64,000 nt of DNA, from NCBI GenBank assembly GCA_015143295.1, contig CM026574.1, positions 10,356,938-10,420,937 on the forward strand, read 5' to 3'. Both the position numbers and the translations under genes were made by a program. The notes beneath the pieces are model-generated. The model was not told the origin of the DNA. It made no database searches and saw nothing but the letters and a program-made list of their open reading frames with translations. This document shows positions 1 through 9,690 of this stretch, one piece after another. Source of the stretch: Tetracentron sinense. Taxonomy: Eukaryota; Streptophyta; Magnoliopsida; Trochodendrales; Trochodendraceae. The first letter of the stretch is position 1, and every line of letters starts with the position of its first letter.

Positions 1-420
1 AGATGATAATCGAAAATATCATTTGGTAGCATGAGATCAAATTTATAAGCCGGTCGCGGTGGGGCCCCTTAACCTCGTCCCTCTCATTGCGGTGAATAAG
101 ACACTTCTGGGCAAATGGGTTTGGCGATTTGGTCAAGATAGGGAGAGCTTGTGCTGGTAAGTTATCGTGGCCAGACATGAGCTTACTTCATTGTGGTATC
201 GAGGGCTGTTAGGGGAGCCCATGGGGTAGGTCTCTGGAAGGGTATTATGGGGGTCGCTAAGTCTCTAGACCCATTCATTAGGTTCAATCTAGGTAATGGG
301 ACCAATATCCAGTTCTAGTTCGATGCTTGGAGTGGTCAGTCGAGGCTCAAGGATGACTTTGGGGACATTTTTTCCTTGGCTATCTGTAGAGACCCAAAGT
401 TTTCATTCATGTCTTCCATT
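1..420 (+). mobile_element. LINE (L1-type) fragment, 3' end of the RT-containing ORF
   Basis: Conceptual translation in shifting frames gives the region after the reverse transcriptase of plant L1-like LINEs: a 'GQMGLAIW'-type stretch where the family reads 'LLGKWLWRF', then 'LWKGIMGVAKSLDPFIRFNLG' (positions about 230-295), matching the family pattern 'LWKGI...F....F.VG.G..I.FW.D.W'. Several stops and frame changes mean it is dead. The 5' part lies outside the window and no poly-A tail is seen. Confidence 0.7.
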
Positions 421-462
421 CGATTAATAAGGGTTTAAATGGTCAAAGATGAGTTTTAATGT

Positions 463-2291
463 ATGTGATGCCTTGTTCTTAATAATCTTAAATAAAAATT
501 TAAAATGACTAAGTGTAGGAATATTAGAAATCCTAGAAAGGGTGTGGTTTTAGCAAAAACATAAATTATTGAATTTTGAGATGATTTTTCCCGGAAATGG
601 ATGATTACAAGTTAAATAAAGGTATGTGGTTTTATGAGAATTTATTATTAAGCATAGAGTGGTTAAATCGATTATCAAAAATTTTACGACGACCGAGATT
701 TTCAGTTTTTAGCCTAAAACTGGAAAATGAGATTTTGATTTATAAGGAATTTGATTTTCTAGTATTTTTTATTGAATCCAAATGGGGGTACTTTTTTATT
801 TTAATTTAAAAGTTAAAGTAAAATAAATATGTTGATGGGCTGATGCTGAAGAAGACAGAGTGCTGGTGCTGTTGCTGCTGAGGAACAACTGAAACTTGCT
901 AGCTGCGATCGTCGCAGGTAATGTGTGATCGATCGCACACATTCAAAAATTTCTAAAAACATTCTGTAAGATTTGTGATAGAGAGTAGATATATTTTTCC
1001 CCAATATTGTATGAATTAAGTTATTATAGATGGAAATGTGGTTTAATAGTATGGATGGAATGCATGGATGATAAGAAATAATATGGAGGATGGAATGAAT
1101 GTATGAATGTGGATTGTGTTTGGGTTGTATGGATGAATTATGATGTGGTGAAATGTTGAAAATGGGAAATGGTAAAATATTAATAAATTACGTCCCCAAG
1201 GTGTTTGTTGAAATGCTTGAGTTGATAATATTAATATGACACTATGGAATTGTGAAATTGATTATGAATTATGCTAAGAATCATGATAAGGTATTTACAT
1301 GTGAATGTTTGTTAAGTTATGCTAAATAATTTGCATGGTAATTGATATTCGGGAAGGTAAGAATTTAGAGGAAAATCTTTTAAACCAGGAATTCTCTAAT
1401 TATATGGTATGAGACAGCATAGTGGAGTTTCCATGATAGGAGATCGGAATCTAAACGATTACCAACTCGAATGTTAATTGTGACATTTATGCACAAATTC
1501 ATAAGTATGTTAAGGTAAGAGTCTCACAAGTCACACATTTGGATCACAAACATAAGTATTGCATACGCCTGACAGACTGAATAAGCCCAATGGGGGATCT
1601 GAATAAGTGCATGTTCTCTGAATAAGTTGCACAAGAACTTACAAGCATAAGCAATATTGCATATGCCTGACAGACTGAATAAGCCCAATGAGGGATCTGA
1701 ATAAGTGCATAAGCATAAGCACCTCACAAGCACGTGGTCTCATAAGTATAAGCATCTCATAAATATGTTATCTCCTAAGTCTAAGGTTTTCACAAGTACA
1801 CGAGTCAAGGTGATAATATGATGTATATGAGCACATGTTCTTCCACACTCTAATTATGTTATTATGCTATTGGTTATGGTAATAACTAAGTGCAAGTATA
1901 CTATATTGTTGGTCGGATTTTATATACACCGAGCACTTTCTACTCAATTAGACTTTTGTCTTGGCTGGTTTAGAGCAAGAGTATATGGCAAAACCATGGA
2001 TTGAAGAGGCTTATGTTGAAGAAGGAGGAGAAGGTGAGCCTTTCGAGGTGGGAGCCAGGGGTTTTGATAGTTACCCCTATTAGTTTATATTTTGTTTTGG
2101 TTAAGAGAATTATAATAGACTCTTAGATGATGTTGCTTATCGGATTATCTTTATAGGTGAGTATCAGACTATTTGGTTTATAGTGAGTTGTTTATGTTGA
2201 CCATAGAATTGAGCAAGATGGTTTGAGTTTGCATATCGAAATTTTATTACTCTCATTTTTGTAGACTTGTGTTGTATGCCTTGGATGTCAT
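463..2291 (+). mobile_element. Candidate degraded solo LTR (Ty3/gypsy-like), borders uncertain
   Basis: AT-rich and non-coding. The part near 1900-2080 has the same order of motifs as the end of the clear solo LTR at 16001-18271 (an '...accatgg...gaggagg...gttgaag' purine-rich run, then a 'tttggtt' tract), which suggests a related, older LTR. It begins near 'TGTGATGCC' and may end near 'GATGTCA', but no target duplication is visible. No gene is seen here. Confidence 0.35.
1558..1710. repeat. Two-copy tandem repeat, 98-bp period
   Basis: The block starting 'attgcatacgcctgacagac' at 1558 recurs at 1656 with about two mismatches over 55 bp, separated by a less conserved spacer. It is an internal repeat of the surrounding LTR-like sequence and is not coding. 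Confidence 0.8.
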
Positions 2292-2332
2292 GAGATTCAA
2301 GCAGGTTTAAGAAATGTAGCAACCCAAGGTCC

Positions 2333-3825
2333 TATAATATAAGAGGTTTGGTACACCTTAATCAGCCGAGTAGTGTAAACTCGTAGGGATTGGTCGGTTA
2401 AATTCGAGTTGAGTTGTATCCCGGAGATAAGACTGCTTTTCCCTTGCACACGAGAGGTTCAACTATCTTTAAGAAAGACTCTCTTTCGAGCACCTCTTAT
2501 ATATTTGTTATTCAATTGTTGTTTTGTTTAACTTGTACAGGGATTTATGAACTAAAACCAACACATCACATCTATTTTTATTACTAAAAAACATTGCTAT
2601 GTAACATTTTTCCTGATTTGCCTGCATTTCATTGGTTTTGTAACCCTAGGATATAGAGATTGCCAAGTTTCACTCCTCATTAGACTAGCATGAAAATTAG
2701 GGAGGATGCACCAATTATTGCATATCAAATATATGGCACCGATTATTGCTCATGATGGACGGGCATGTCAAAGTTAAGCTACACCCATGGGTGCTTCGGA
2801 GTGTGCCATTTGATTAGCAAGGAAGATTCGTCCTTAGCTTCCATATAAGCATTAAAACTGAATACTTTCAGATTGAATGAGACTATAAAATAACAGTAAC
2901 CAAAAGCCTTTCTTGTGGGGATAGGGCTTAAAGAGCTGAGACTTACATGAGCCATTTGCTATAATATCTCTGTTTTTGGCTATTTTCGCAATGTGATGAG
3001 GAATCAAATCTCTTAACAGAGATTTAATTTAAAGGAGTGCCCTATATTACCGAGTATGGATTAGCAACAGCTTAGGTTGTAGCCAATAACATGGCTAAAA
3101 TACAAACTAGAGTTGCGGCCTAACCGTATAAAGAAGTCAAAAAGAAATGAGGAAAAAGAAATATCCTAGGTGTAAAGAAAAAGGTAAGGTAAGGAATTCT
3201 TGAAAGATTTTGATAGCCTCACTCTCCACTAATGCACTCTCCCCTTTTCGGGGTAAGAAGACAAGAATTTGTGGGGAGTCCACATGGATTGACATATAAC
3301 CATGGTCTTCATACACTGAAAAGGGGGGAGTGCAATTGGGGGAGAGTGGGCAAGCACAGCCCTATACAGGAATTATCTGGAAGAGATGATAAGCATAAAA
3401 GAAGAGAATAACTAATCAAGAATTAGTCTACGGATACTCCCAAGGTGTACTACCAAATATACTCCCAAATCCTAACTGTTTATCTCAGTTATTATACGGT
3501 TAGGATTAGAGTTGATGTAGTATTAGAAAAGACAAAATAAGCCAACTCAAATCTTGGCCTTTAGTGGTTGCTTATAAACGGTTAGGATTAGGGAGTAGAT
3601 TTGGGAGTACCCATAGACAGACAGACTCAACTATCAGTAATCGGTTAAATAATCAATCAAAGTAACCCAAAATTTGCCTATGAGATATTTATGAAAAAAA
3701 ATTAGTGTTAAAAAAAACCTTCTTTATTTTCGTAATTACCAAACTATCACTGCCTAGGTCATTCTTTGACCGGAGCTCCTCTTCATAGTTAAATCTCATA
3801 AAAGAAGAGAATAACTATTGACAGG
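2333..3825 (+). repeat. Left arm of a large inverted repeat flanking the NLR gene
   Basis: This 1.5-kb stretch matches, in reverse complement and nearly collinearly, the sequence at 9495-11262. Shared landmarks include 'tttaagaaagactctctttc', 'cacccatgggtgcttcggag', 'catggattgacatataacca', 'ctcactctcc' and 'aaaagaagagaataact'. The arms differ by substitutions, small indels and one block of about 250 bp present only in the right arm. No coding signal is seen. The arm contains a small MITE copy (2949-3101). Confidence 0.88.
2949..3101. mobile_element. Small MITE copy within the left arm (truncated at one end)
   Basis: Counterpart of the better-preserved element at 10442-10618. It has the 'gagccat.tgct' end but the opposite terminal repeat is lost, where the sequence runs into 'atacaaactagagttg'. 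Confidence 0.55.
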
Positions 3826-3969
3826 GTATTGAAGTACTTGAGGAGGGTATTGAAAATACTAACCAGATTTTAAGGTCTTGGGAGGAATGGAGATGGTCGG
3901 TCTTCATGTTTGCCAAACTAAGTTAAGATCAGAAATCCACAATAACAAGAATATGGATTGATTGACTTT

Positions 3970-4030
3970 AAGGACACATGACATGTTTTAGTAAGGGGCA
4001 CACAGGATTTGTGTGCCATGTTGCACATGC
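3970..4030. mobile_element. Possible MITE end related to 43225-43503
   Basis: The stretch 'ggggcacacaggatttgtgt' followed by 'gccatgttgcacatgcc' resembles the terminal repeat of the element near 43.2-43.5 kb. Only one end is seen. Confidence 0.3.
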
Positions 4031-4456
4031 CAAACGGTCTCCAAGAACATGAATAGTGAAAGGCTGAGGCTGAAAGACAAATAAGGAAAGAAAAACGCAA
4101 TCAGTGTTGCAAACTATCCATTATCCACGCATGATCACATGAAGATATAGGGTTATGGCTACTTACAAGTATGCAAGACTAGAAGGTTGTCACCCAGTTC
4201 AGTTACGAGCTTGAAGCCTGTACCTAAGTTATTGATATTAGAGAATAAGCCTATACGTACCGAAGTTATTGATATGAATAATTGCGAGTACCATATAATT
4301 TTATATACTAAAATATCCCAACCCTGAAGTACATAGCACAGTCTGGACCACAAGAGATCAGGATCTGAAATCCAAAACACAGGAGGTCCCACTAAAGAAA
4401 TATTCTACATATTTTAATGGAAGGATGAATAACTATTAACTACTACGAGTTTTTGT

Positions 4457-4980
4457 AAAAGGGCTTTTGTAAAACAAAATCCTATTTTTCAGGTATTTGT
4501 AAATACCCCCTTTGCACTTTCATATTTTGCATTCTCTCCCACTTACTTTTAAGTCCATTTTGAAATCCCCCCTTACCGTTAAATTCTTTACCCGAAAACG
4601 TAATTTATGTTAGTTTATCATGGTTAAATAAAAATTTAAACAAAATTATCCTTTTTAAATTAAAGATTTTCCATATTATCATCTCGTATAGATAATATAA
4701 TCTTGGCTTAGTTGCAAATACATTGTTACATATCATTGATTTGCATACAAATTAATATAATCTTGGCTTATTTGATAATACAATGTTACATATAATAGAT
4801 TGGTATAAATACTCACGTTAATGAGATGATAATATGAGAAATGTTAAGTTTAAATAGGGTAATTTTGTCTAATTTTTTATTTAACCATGAAAAACTAATG
4901 GAAGTTACGATTTCGGTTAAGAATTTGACAGTAAGGGGTATTTGCAAAAGGATTTTTTTTTTTTTACAAAAATCCCTTTA
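4457..4980. mobile_element. Long-TIR MITE (Mutator-like or unclassified), about 520 bp
   Basis: The ends are inverted repeats: left 'aaagggcttttgtaaaac...aaatacccccttt' and right, reversed, 'aaagggatttttgtaaa...aaatacccctta'. The symmetry continues inward for more than 100 bp ('taccgttaaattctttaccc' against 'gggttaagaatttgacagtaa'-like sequence, 'catggttaaataaaaa' against 'tttttatttaaccatg'). The duplicate without the element at about 5665-5690 is a paralogous empty site. No target duplication is clear. Confidence 0.75.
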
Positions 4981-5127
4981 TTTTAATTCTATAAAAGACA
5001 TAAGATAAATTAAAAGGAAGGTAACTATATTGATAAAGGAGCAGTTCATTACGTGTAGCATCCATTAGTAAGGGATTACAACGAATCTCAAGGCTAATCA
5101 AGAAAGGTAAGTGTTGAAGGGCTTGAC

Positions 5128-5715
5128 CAGTAGGGTACTAAAAATAGTAACCTGGTTATAAAGTCTTGGAAGGAATGGAGATGGTCAGTCTTGTCGTTTG
5201 CCCAACTAAGTTAAGATTGCAAATTAACAAGAACAAAAATAGTGAAAGGCTAAGAGACAAACAAAGAATGAAAAAACGCAACCAGTGGTGTAGAACTATC
5301 CATTATCTTTGGATGTCAACTTTATAATATAAGGGGTGTGGTTAATGTGAAAGGTTCCACAAGGATTTTTGTAGAACTACCAAACTACACCGTGGTTGGG
5401 TATTGGGAAAATATACAAAATCTATGAGACTTTATATGTATATTTTCTAAAGACTTGAAATTCTCTCAGATTATAACGGGTCTCAAAGAGACCCGTTATA
5501 AATAATTAGCATGAATGGAAAAGGGACAAATGTACTCTCCAGGTTATAACATTCAAGCCATGAAATATGTGACACAATCTGGACCACGTGAGATCTAAAA
5601 ACACGAGACCCCACCAAAGAGATCTCCTATTTTAGTAGAAGGGTGAAAAACTAGTCATTGCATGTGAGTTTCTTCTAATGAAAGATATAAGATAAATGAA
5701 AAGGGATTAACTACA
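5128..5715 (+). repeat. Copy B of the direct duplication (without the MITE)
   Basis: Uninterrupted counterpart of copy A, ending about 50 bp before the NLR stop codon. It reads through the MITE insertion point as 'gagtttcttctaatgaaag'. It may include the NLR 3' untranslated region. Confidence 0.72.
5471..5501. repeat. Perfect 14-bp-stem palindrome
   Basis: 'ttataacgggtctc', spacer 'aaa', then the exact reverse complement. It lies in the NLR 3' flank, with no T-tract pointing to a terminator function. Confidence 0.9.
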
Positions 5716-5768
5716 TTACCTCTCCTTGCTTCAGCATCTTAATACTCAAGTATTGTATGTAAGAGTCT

Positions 5769-8636
5769 CTAACTGGCTGACTGGATCTCCACGTCATTGA
5801 TTATGATGATTGGGATGTGGGATATCTTGCTCCAGTCCTCTCCTACCTCCTTTTGGCAACGTCCTTCCAAAGCTGAACTGCCACCAATCCACAATTTCTT
5901 CAGTGCTCTATTTCGAAAGAAGTTCTGCGGCAACGCCTTTAACTTGGGGCAATTTGAAAGTGTCAAATAGCTGAGACGCGGCATTATTGAAATATCATCA
6001 TCTTTGAACCTTGTTGTCATGTCCCACTCCTCCCAATTTCTTAAATTCCAAACAGAAAGTTTTGTCAACTTAGGGAATATATCTATAGATACTCCATCAT
6101 CAGCATCTTCAATTCCAAAAAACTCACGCCCCACGTATGTTACTGCATCCATTCTATCTAGTCCAAGTTCTTGAAGGGATGGTAGTTTCCCCAAGCAAGA
6201 AGGCAATTGTATACAGTTTCTGCAACCACGTAGTGTTAATGAAACCAAACTGGACGACAACACCAAACCATCATCCCTTATCAACCAATTCTTGGGGAGT
6301 TTGTTACCTGGGTAATTCCGTATAGTCAATTCCTCTAATTTTGGATGCGGTTGGAGACCTTCAATCACACCCTCCATCCTCTCCTCCTCTTCCTCGCGTC
6401 CTCCTACAGTTGCCAACACATTCAAGTGAAAACTTAACTGCAGGAAACGGATGTGTTCCTTATTCATTAATCCTGCTTCCTTAGCGTCATTTGCATTTGC
6501 TTCATACCCCAGCCCGTCTATCATCAACTTTCGTCTGATAAGGTTGATTTCTTTTAGGTCTCCAATCTTACATCCGTCTACACCACCACCTACAATAAAA
6601 TGAGTCAATGTCTGAAGGTTGGTCAATCTCCCAATTCCTCGTGGCAAATAGCTTAGATTAGTCCCATCAAGTTCAAGATGTCTTAAGCTAGTTAGTTTTC
6701 CTATCCCTTTAGGTAGTTTACTAAGAAGCCCACAACCAATAAGATTCAATGTCTGCAAATTATACAGATTACTCATTGTTTCAGGTAATTTTCTCACATT
6801 TGTACAACTCAAATCAAGATATCTTAGATGTATCAATTTTTCTACCTCACTAGGGAGTGCTTCAATACAAGTCCAGCTCAAATCCAATGCTCTCAGACAT
6901 GTCAACTGATTGAATAAATCAAATGGGGGTGCAGGCAATGATTCTGACCATTCAATGAACATGAGAGTGCGTAAATGCTTTAAGTTGCAAATTGAGGAAA
7001 GAGTGGAATCTAAATCCGATTCTTCTACTATAGTTGAATGTCGAGCATTTCTTTTGCAATTCCAATCTTTTGCTTTGTTACGGCTACCCATAATAAAGCA
7101 TTCATTTTTTGTGAGAAATTGGGCAAAATCATGCACCATATCATGCATCTTACAAAAACAAATAGTGCCATGGTCATCTTTTTTAAAATCTTGAAAAAAT
7201 GAGCGCATCACTAAATCGCTAAAATATTCTTCCCCTTTATCCTCCAATTCTACACCACCTCCCTCTGGCCTAATAAAACCCTGTGCCATCCACAACCTGA
7301 TTAAAGTAGCCTTCCCTAAGAAGTAATCTTTTGGAAAGATAGCACAATATTGGAAGCAACGTTTCAGATGCGAGGGCAAATCATAATAGCTCAGTAACAA
7401 AGCCGGTAAAACAATTTTTTCAACCTCTTTTATTTCCCACATCTCACTTTTAAAGACATTATGCCACTCTTGTTTTGTTCTTTTGGAGTGCAAGAGACTT
7501 CCTAAAGTCTTTGCTGAAAGCGGCAAACCTTTGCATTTCTTGGCGATGCCCTTACCAAGCTCTTCCATCTTTACACTCTCTCCATTTTTCCATCCCGAAA
7601 ACGCTATACTACTAAGCAAGGACCAACATTCCTCGTCAGATAATTTCTCCAAAGTATGCATGTAAGTTGTGCCCATCATTTGTGCAACTCCCTCATTGCG
7701 TGTAGTGACCAAAACTACACTTCCCGGTGCACCAAGTTTGAGAGAATACATCAATGGTTCCCACATTGTGTAATTGTCAGTCCACACATCATCTAGGACG
7801 AGTAGGAACTGCTTATCCTTAACAGAGTCGCTCAAAGAATGATGCAAAATGTCCCATGAACTATCATTTGGGATAGTTTTGCCAACAGCTTTAATGATTT
7901 CCTTGGCAATCCTAATCTTATCAAAAGGCTCAGACACACACACCCACATTCTATAATTGAAAAGGGACATTACCCTGCCATCATTGTAAGCTAGTTGGGC
8001 GAGTGTCGTCTTACCTATCCCTCCCCTACCAACTATAGATATAATAGGGAGGTCCATCTTCTTTTGACTCTCACTCAGCAACTTGCTCATTATATTATCT
8101 TTATCTTTATCACGACCACATACCTCCAAAGTAGTGATTGCGGAGCTAGTTTCATAACGCACTGATTCCTCAATGCTACCACTTAGAATAAAGTTAAACT
8201 GATTTTTCTCTTTTGCAATCTCGTCTAATCTTTCCCTTATGTCCTTAATCCTACGACCGATATCACGCAATAAAAAGACTCGGTTGAAACCAAAGCAAGG
8301 AGAGAAGAAGTAGGAGCATACCTTCTTTCTATAAATTGGAGCATTGTCAACCCCTTCATTAATATGTGAAATAGAATTTCTGGTCCTCCACTCGTCACAC
8401 ACGTCGTCAATATCGTAGGCTACATATTTTAGAGCCTCTAACCAAACTTTCACAGACTCAAGCCTCACTTGCTTCTCCTCCGCATCTTTGAGCAGAGCTC
8501 GAATAGTGGTGAGTGTAGTGGAGAGTTTTTCGGCCTCTTTTCTAACACTAGAAATGAGCCTCACCTTTTGTTGAACCACTGGTACGCTGATGGAAATTAA
8601 TTGCTCCACGGCAATGGAAACAAGCTCCTCAGCCAT
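5769..8636 (-). CDS. CC-NB-ARC-LRR disease resistance protein (CNL, RGA type)
   Basis: Intracellular immune receptor of the coiled-coil NLR class, expected to sense a pathogen effector directly or through a guarded protein. Intronless, 955 residues from the chosen start. Residues below count from M1 'MAEELVSIAVEQL', the canonical RGA beginning. CC domain 1-160 with 'DIDDVCDEW' near 76-84. NB-ARC: P-loop GRGGIGKTT (203-211), RNBS-A 'WVCVSEPFDK', kinase-2 LLVLDDVW (278-285; the final Trp marks a CNL), RNBS-B 'VVLVTTRN', GLPL (370-373), RNBS-D 'CFQYCAIFPKDY', MHD (497-499). About 14 degenerate LRRs follow to the end. The C-terminus 'EDWSKISHIPIIIIND' is the usual RGA ending, so the protein looks complete. 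All nucleotide-binding motifs are intact, so it is likely functional. An in-frame Met 33 codons upstream (8735) would add a hydrophobic leader; the downstream ATG has the better family fit. The ligand cannot be predicted. Confidence 0.95.
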   Translation of the reverse strand: MAEELVSIAVEQLISISVPVVQQKVRLISSVRKEAEKLSTTLTTIRALLKDAEEKQVRLESVKVWLEALKYVAYDIDDVCDEWRTRNSISHINEGVDNAPIYRKKVCSYFFSPCFGFNRVFLLRDIGRRIKDIRERLDEIAKEKNQFNFILSGSIEESVRYETSSAITTLEVCGRDKDKDNIMSKLLSESQKKMDLPIISIVGRGGIGKTTLAQLAYNDGRVMSLFNYRMWVCVSEPFDKIRIAKEIIKAVGKTIPNDSSWDILHHSLSDSVKDKQFLLVLDDVWTDNYTMWEPLMYSLKLGAPGSVVLVTTRNEGVAQMMGTTYMHTLEKLSDEECWSLLSSIAFSGWKNGESVKMEELGKGIAKKCKGLPLSAKTLGSLLHSKRTKQEWHNVFKSEMWEIKEVEKIVLPALLLSYYDLPSHLKRCFQYCAIFPKDYFLGKATLIRLWMAQGFIRPEGGGVELEDKGEEYFSDLVMRSFFQDFKKDDHGTICFCKMHDMVHDFAQFLTKNECFIMGSRNKAKDWNCKRNARHSTIVEESDLDSTLSSICNLKHLRTLMFIEWSESLPAPPFDLFNQLTCLRALDLSWTCIEALPSEVEKLIHLRYLDLSCTNVRKLPETMSNLYNLQTLNLIGCGLLSKLPKGIGKLTSLRHLELDGTNLSYLPRGIGRLTNLQTLTHFIVGGGVDGCKIGDLKEINLIRRKLMIDGLGYEANANDAKEAGLMNKEHIRFLQLSFHLNVLATVGGREEEEERMEGVIEGLQPHPKLEELTIRNYPGNKLPKNWLIRDDGLVLSSSLVSLTLRGCRNCIQLPSCLGKLPSLQELGLDRMDAVTYVGREFFGIEDADDGVSIDIFPKLTKLSVWNLRNWEEWDMTTRFKDDDISIMPRLSYLTLSNCPKLKALPQNFFRNRALKKLWIGGSSALEGRCQKEVGEDWSKISHIPIIIINDVEIQSAS

Positions 8637-8736
8637 ACTTGGTGATGAAAGGTGTGGTGGGATTGATGAGCAAATGAATGACAGAGAAAACAGAATTAGG
8701 AGTAGCAACTCTGTTGCTCTAATGTTGAGTTTCAAA

Positions 8737-9280
8737 ACTATTTAAATGTTAGAGGACCCCAAAAGTAAAATTCACGTTGGAGGATAACTATCTACATAGA
8801 ATAAAGAAGGACAAGGACATCACGCAAAGGCAAAAGCTTTTTTTTGTGCTTGCATGTTGGGGTTATTGCATTGTCACCTACCGCAAGTAGACTTGGGATC
8901 CTCTCTAGTAGTTGTTGGCGAGAGACTCCACCACCACCTGAAATGTGTTATCTTTGTGCACGCCAACTAAGGTGCTATGCATGCAAACCAAGGCTCGATT
9001 GATATGCACAGGGGTATGTGGTGCCTCCGAAATGGATGTTAGCGGTCTCCTCGCTAGCAACTAATAGAGAGAATCCCATGTCCATCCTTCTTTCCTACAC
9101 CCCTTATTGGGACCCCTACAGCCCTCGTAAGAATTTGATTCTTCCGGTCGTGAGCTCAATGACATCACTTTAACCCATATATGCGTGTAGGATAAAATAA
9201 AGCAAGTTCACCCACAACACCGTTAGCAAAATCAAAGAAAAATAAAGTAAGCTCACTCACAACAACCAAAAGCAAATGCT
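8737..9280. other. NLR upstream region, no gene seen
   Basis: This lies 5' of the minus-strand NLR and so should hold its promoter. I see no clear TATA box at a convincing distance and no coding segment. A moderately GC-rich stretch at 8870-9140 is unlike the surrounding AT-rich sequence but is unrecognised. Confidence 0.5.
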
Positions 9281-9690
9281 TTCTTTTATGAGATTAACAA
9301 TAACCAGGAACTCCGGTTGAACAATCAACCTGAGTAATCCGAAATTTGCCTTGGCAAGTGGTAGTTTGGTAATTATGAATAAGGGGTATCTTTTAACAAT
9401 ATTTTTTCCATAAATAACCCTTCCCTAAGGCAATTTTTGGGTTGCTCCAATTGACTGCTCAACCAGAGCTCCTGTTGACTACTCAACAGGAGCTCCTGTC
9501 GATAGTTATTCTCTTCTTTTATGAGATTTAACTATGAAGAGGAGCTCCGGTCAAAAAATGACCTAGGCAGTGATAGTTTGGTAATTACGAAAATAAAGAA
9601 GGTTTTTTTTTAAACACTAATTTTTTTTCATAAATATCTCTTAGGCAAATTTTGAGTTTCTCCGACTGACTATCCAACCGACTATTAATA
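9281..9690 (+). repeat. Two-copy direct repeat, about 230-bp period, at the inner end of the right arm
   Basis: 'tcttttatgagatt...aac' at about 9282 and again at about 9515, each followed by 'gtagtttggtaatta', an A/T tract, 'cataaata' and 'ggcaa.tttt.g'. Only the second copy belongs to the inverted-repeat arm; the first is an extra local duplication. Confidence 0.7.
9466..9495. repeat. Perfect 13-bp-stem palindrome at the inverted-repeat edge
   Basis: 'gagctcctgttga', spacer 'ctac', then the exact reverse complement, immediately followed by another 'gagctcctgtc'. It lies exactly at the inner border of the right arm. Confidence 0.88.

Larger units (their letters stand above)
3826..5040 (+). 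repeat. Copy A of a direct duplication downstream of the NLR gene
   Basis: Direct repeat of 5128-5715. Shared stretches include 'aaggaatggagatggtcggt'-like sequence, 'aactaagttaaga', 'aaaacgcaa', 'ctatccattatc' and 'gataaat.aaaagg'. Copy A is interrupted by a MITE (4457-4980). Both copies lie 3' of the minus-strand NLR stop codon, so they may derive from its 3' flank or from an older lost tandem gene copy. No open coding segment is convincing. Confidence 0.75.
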
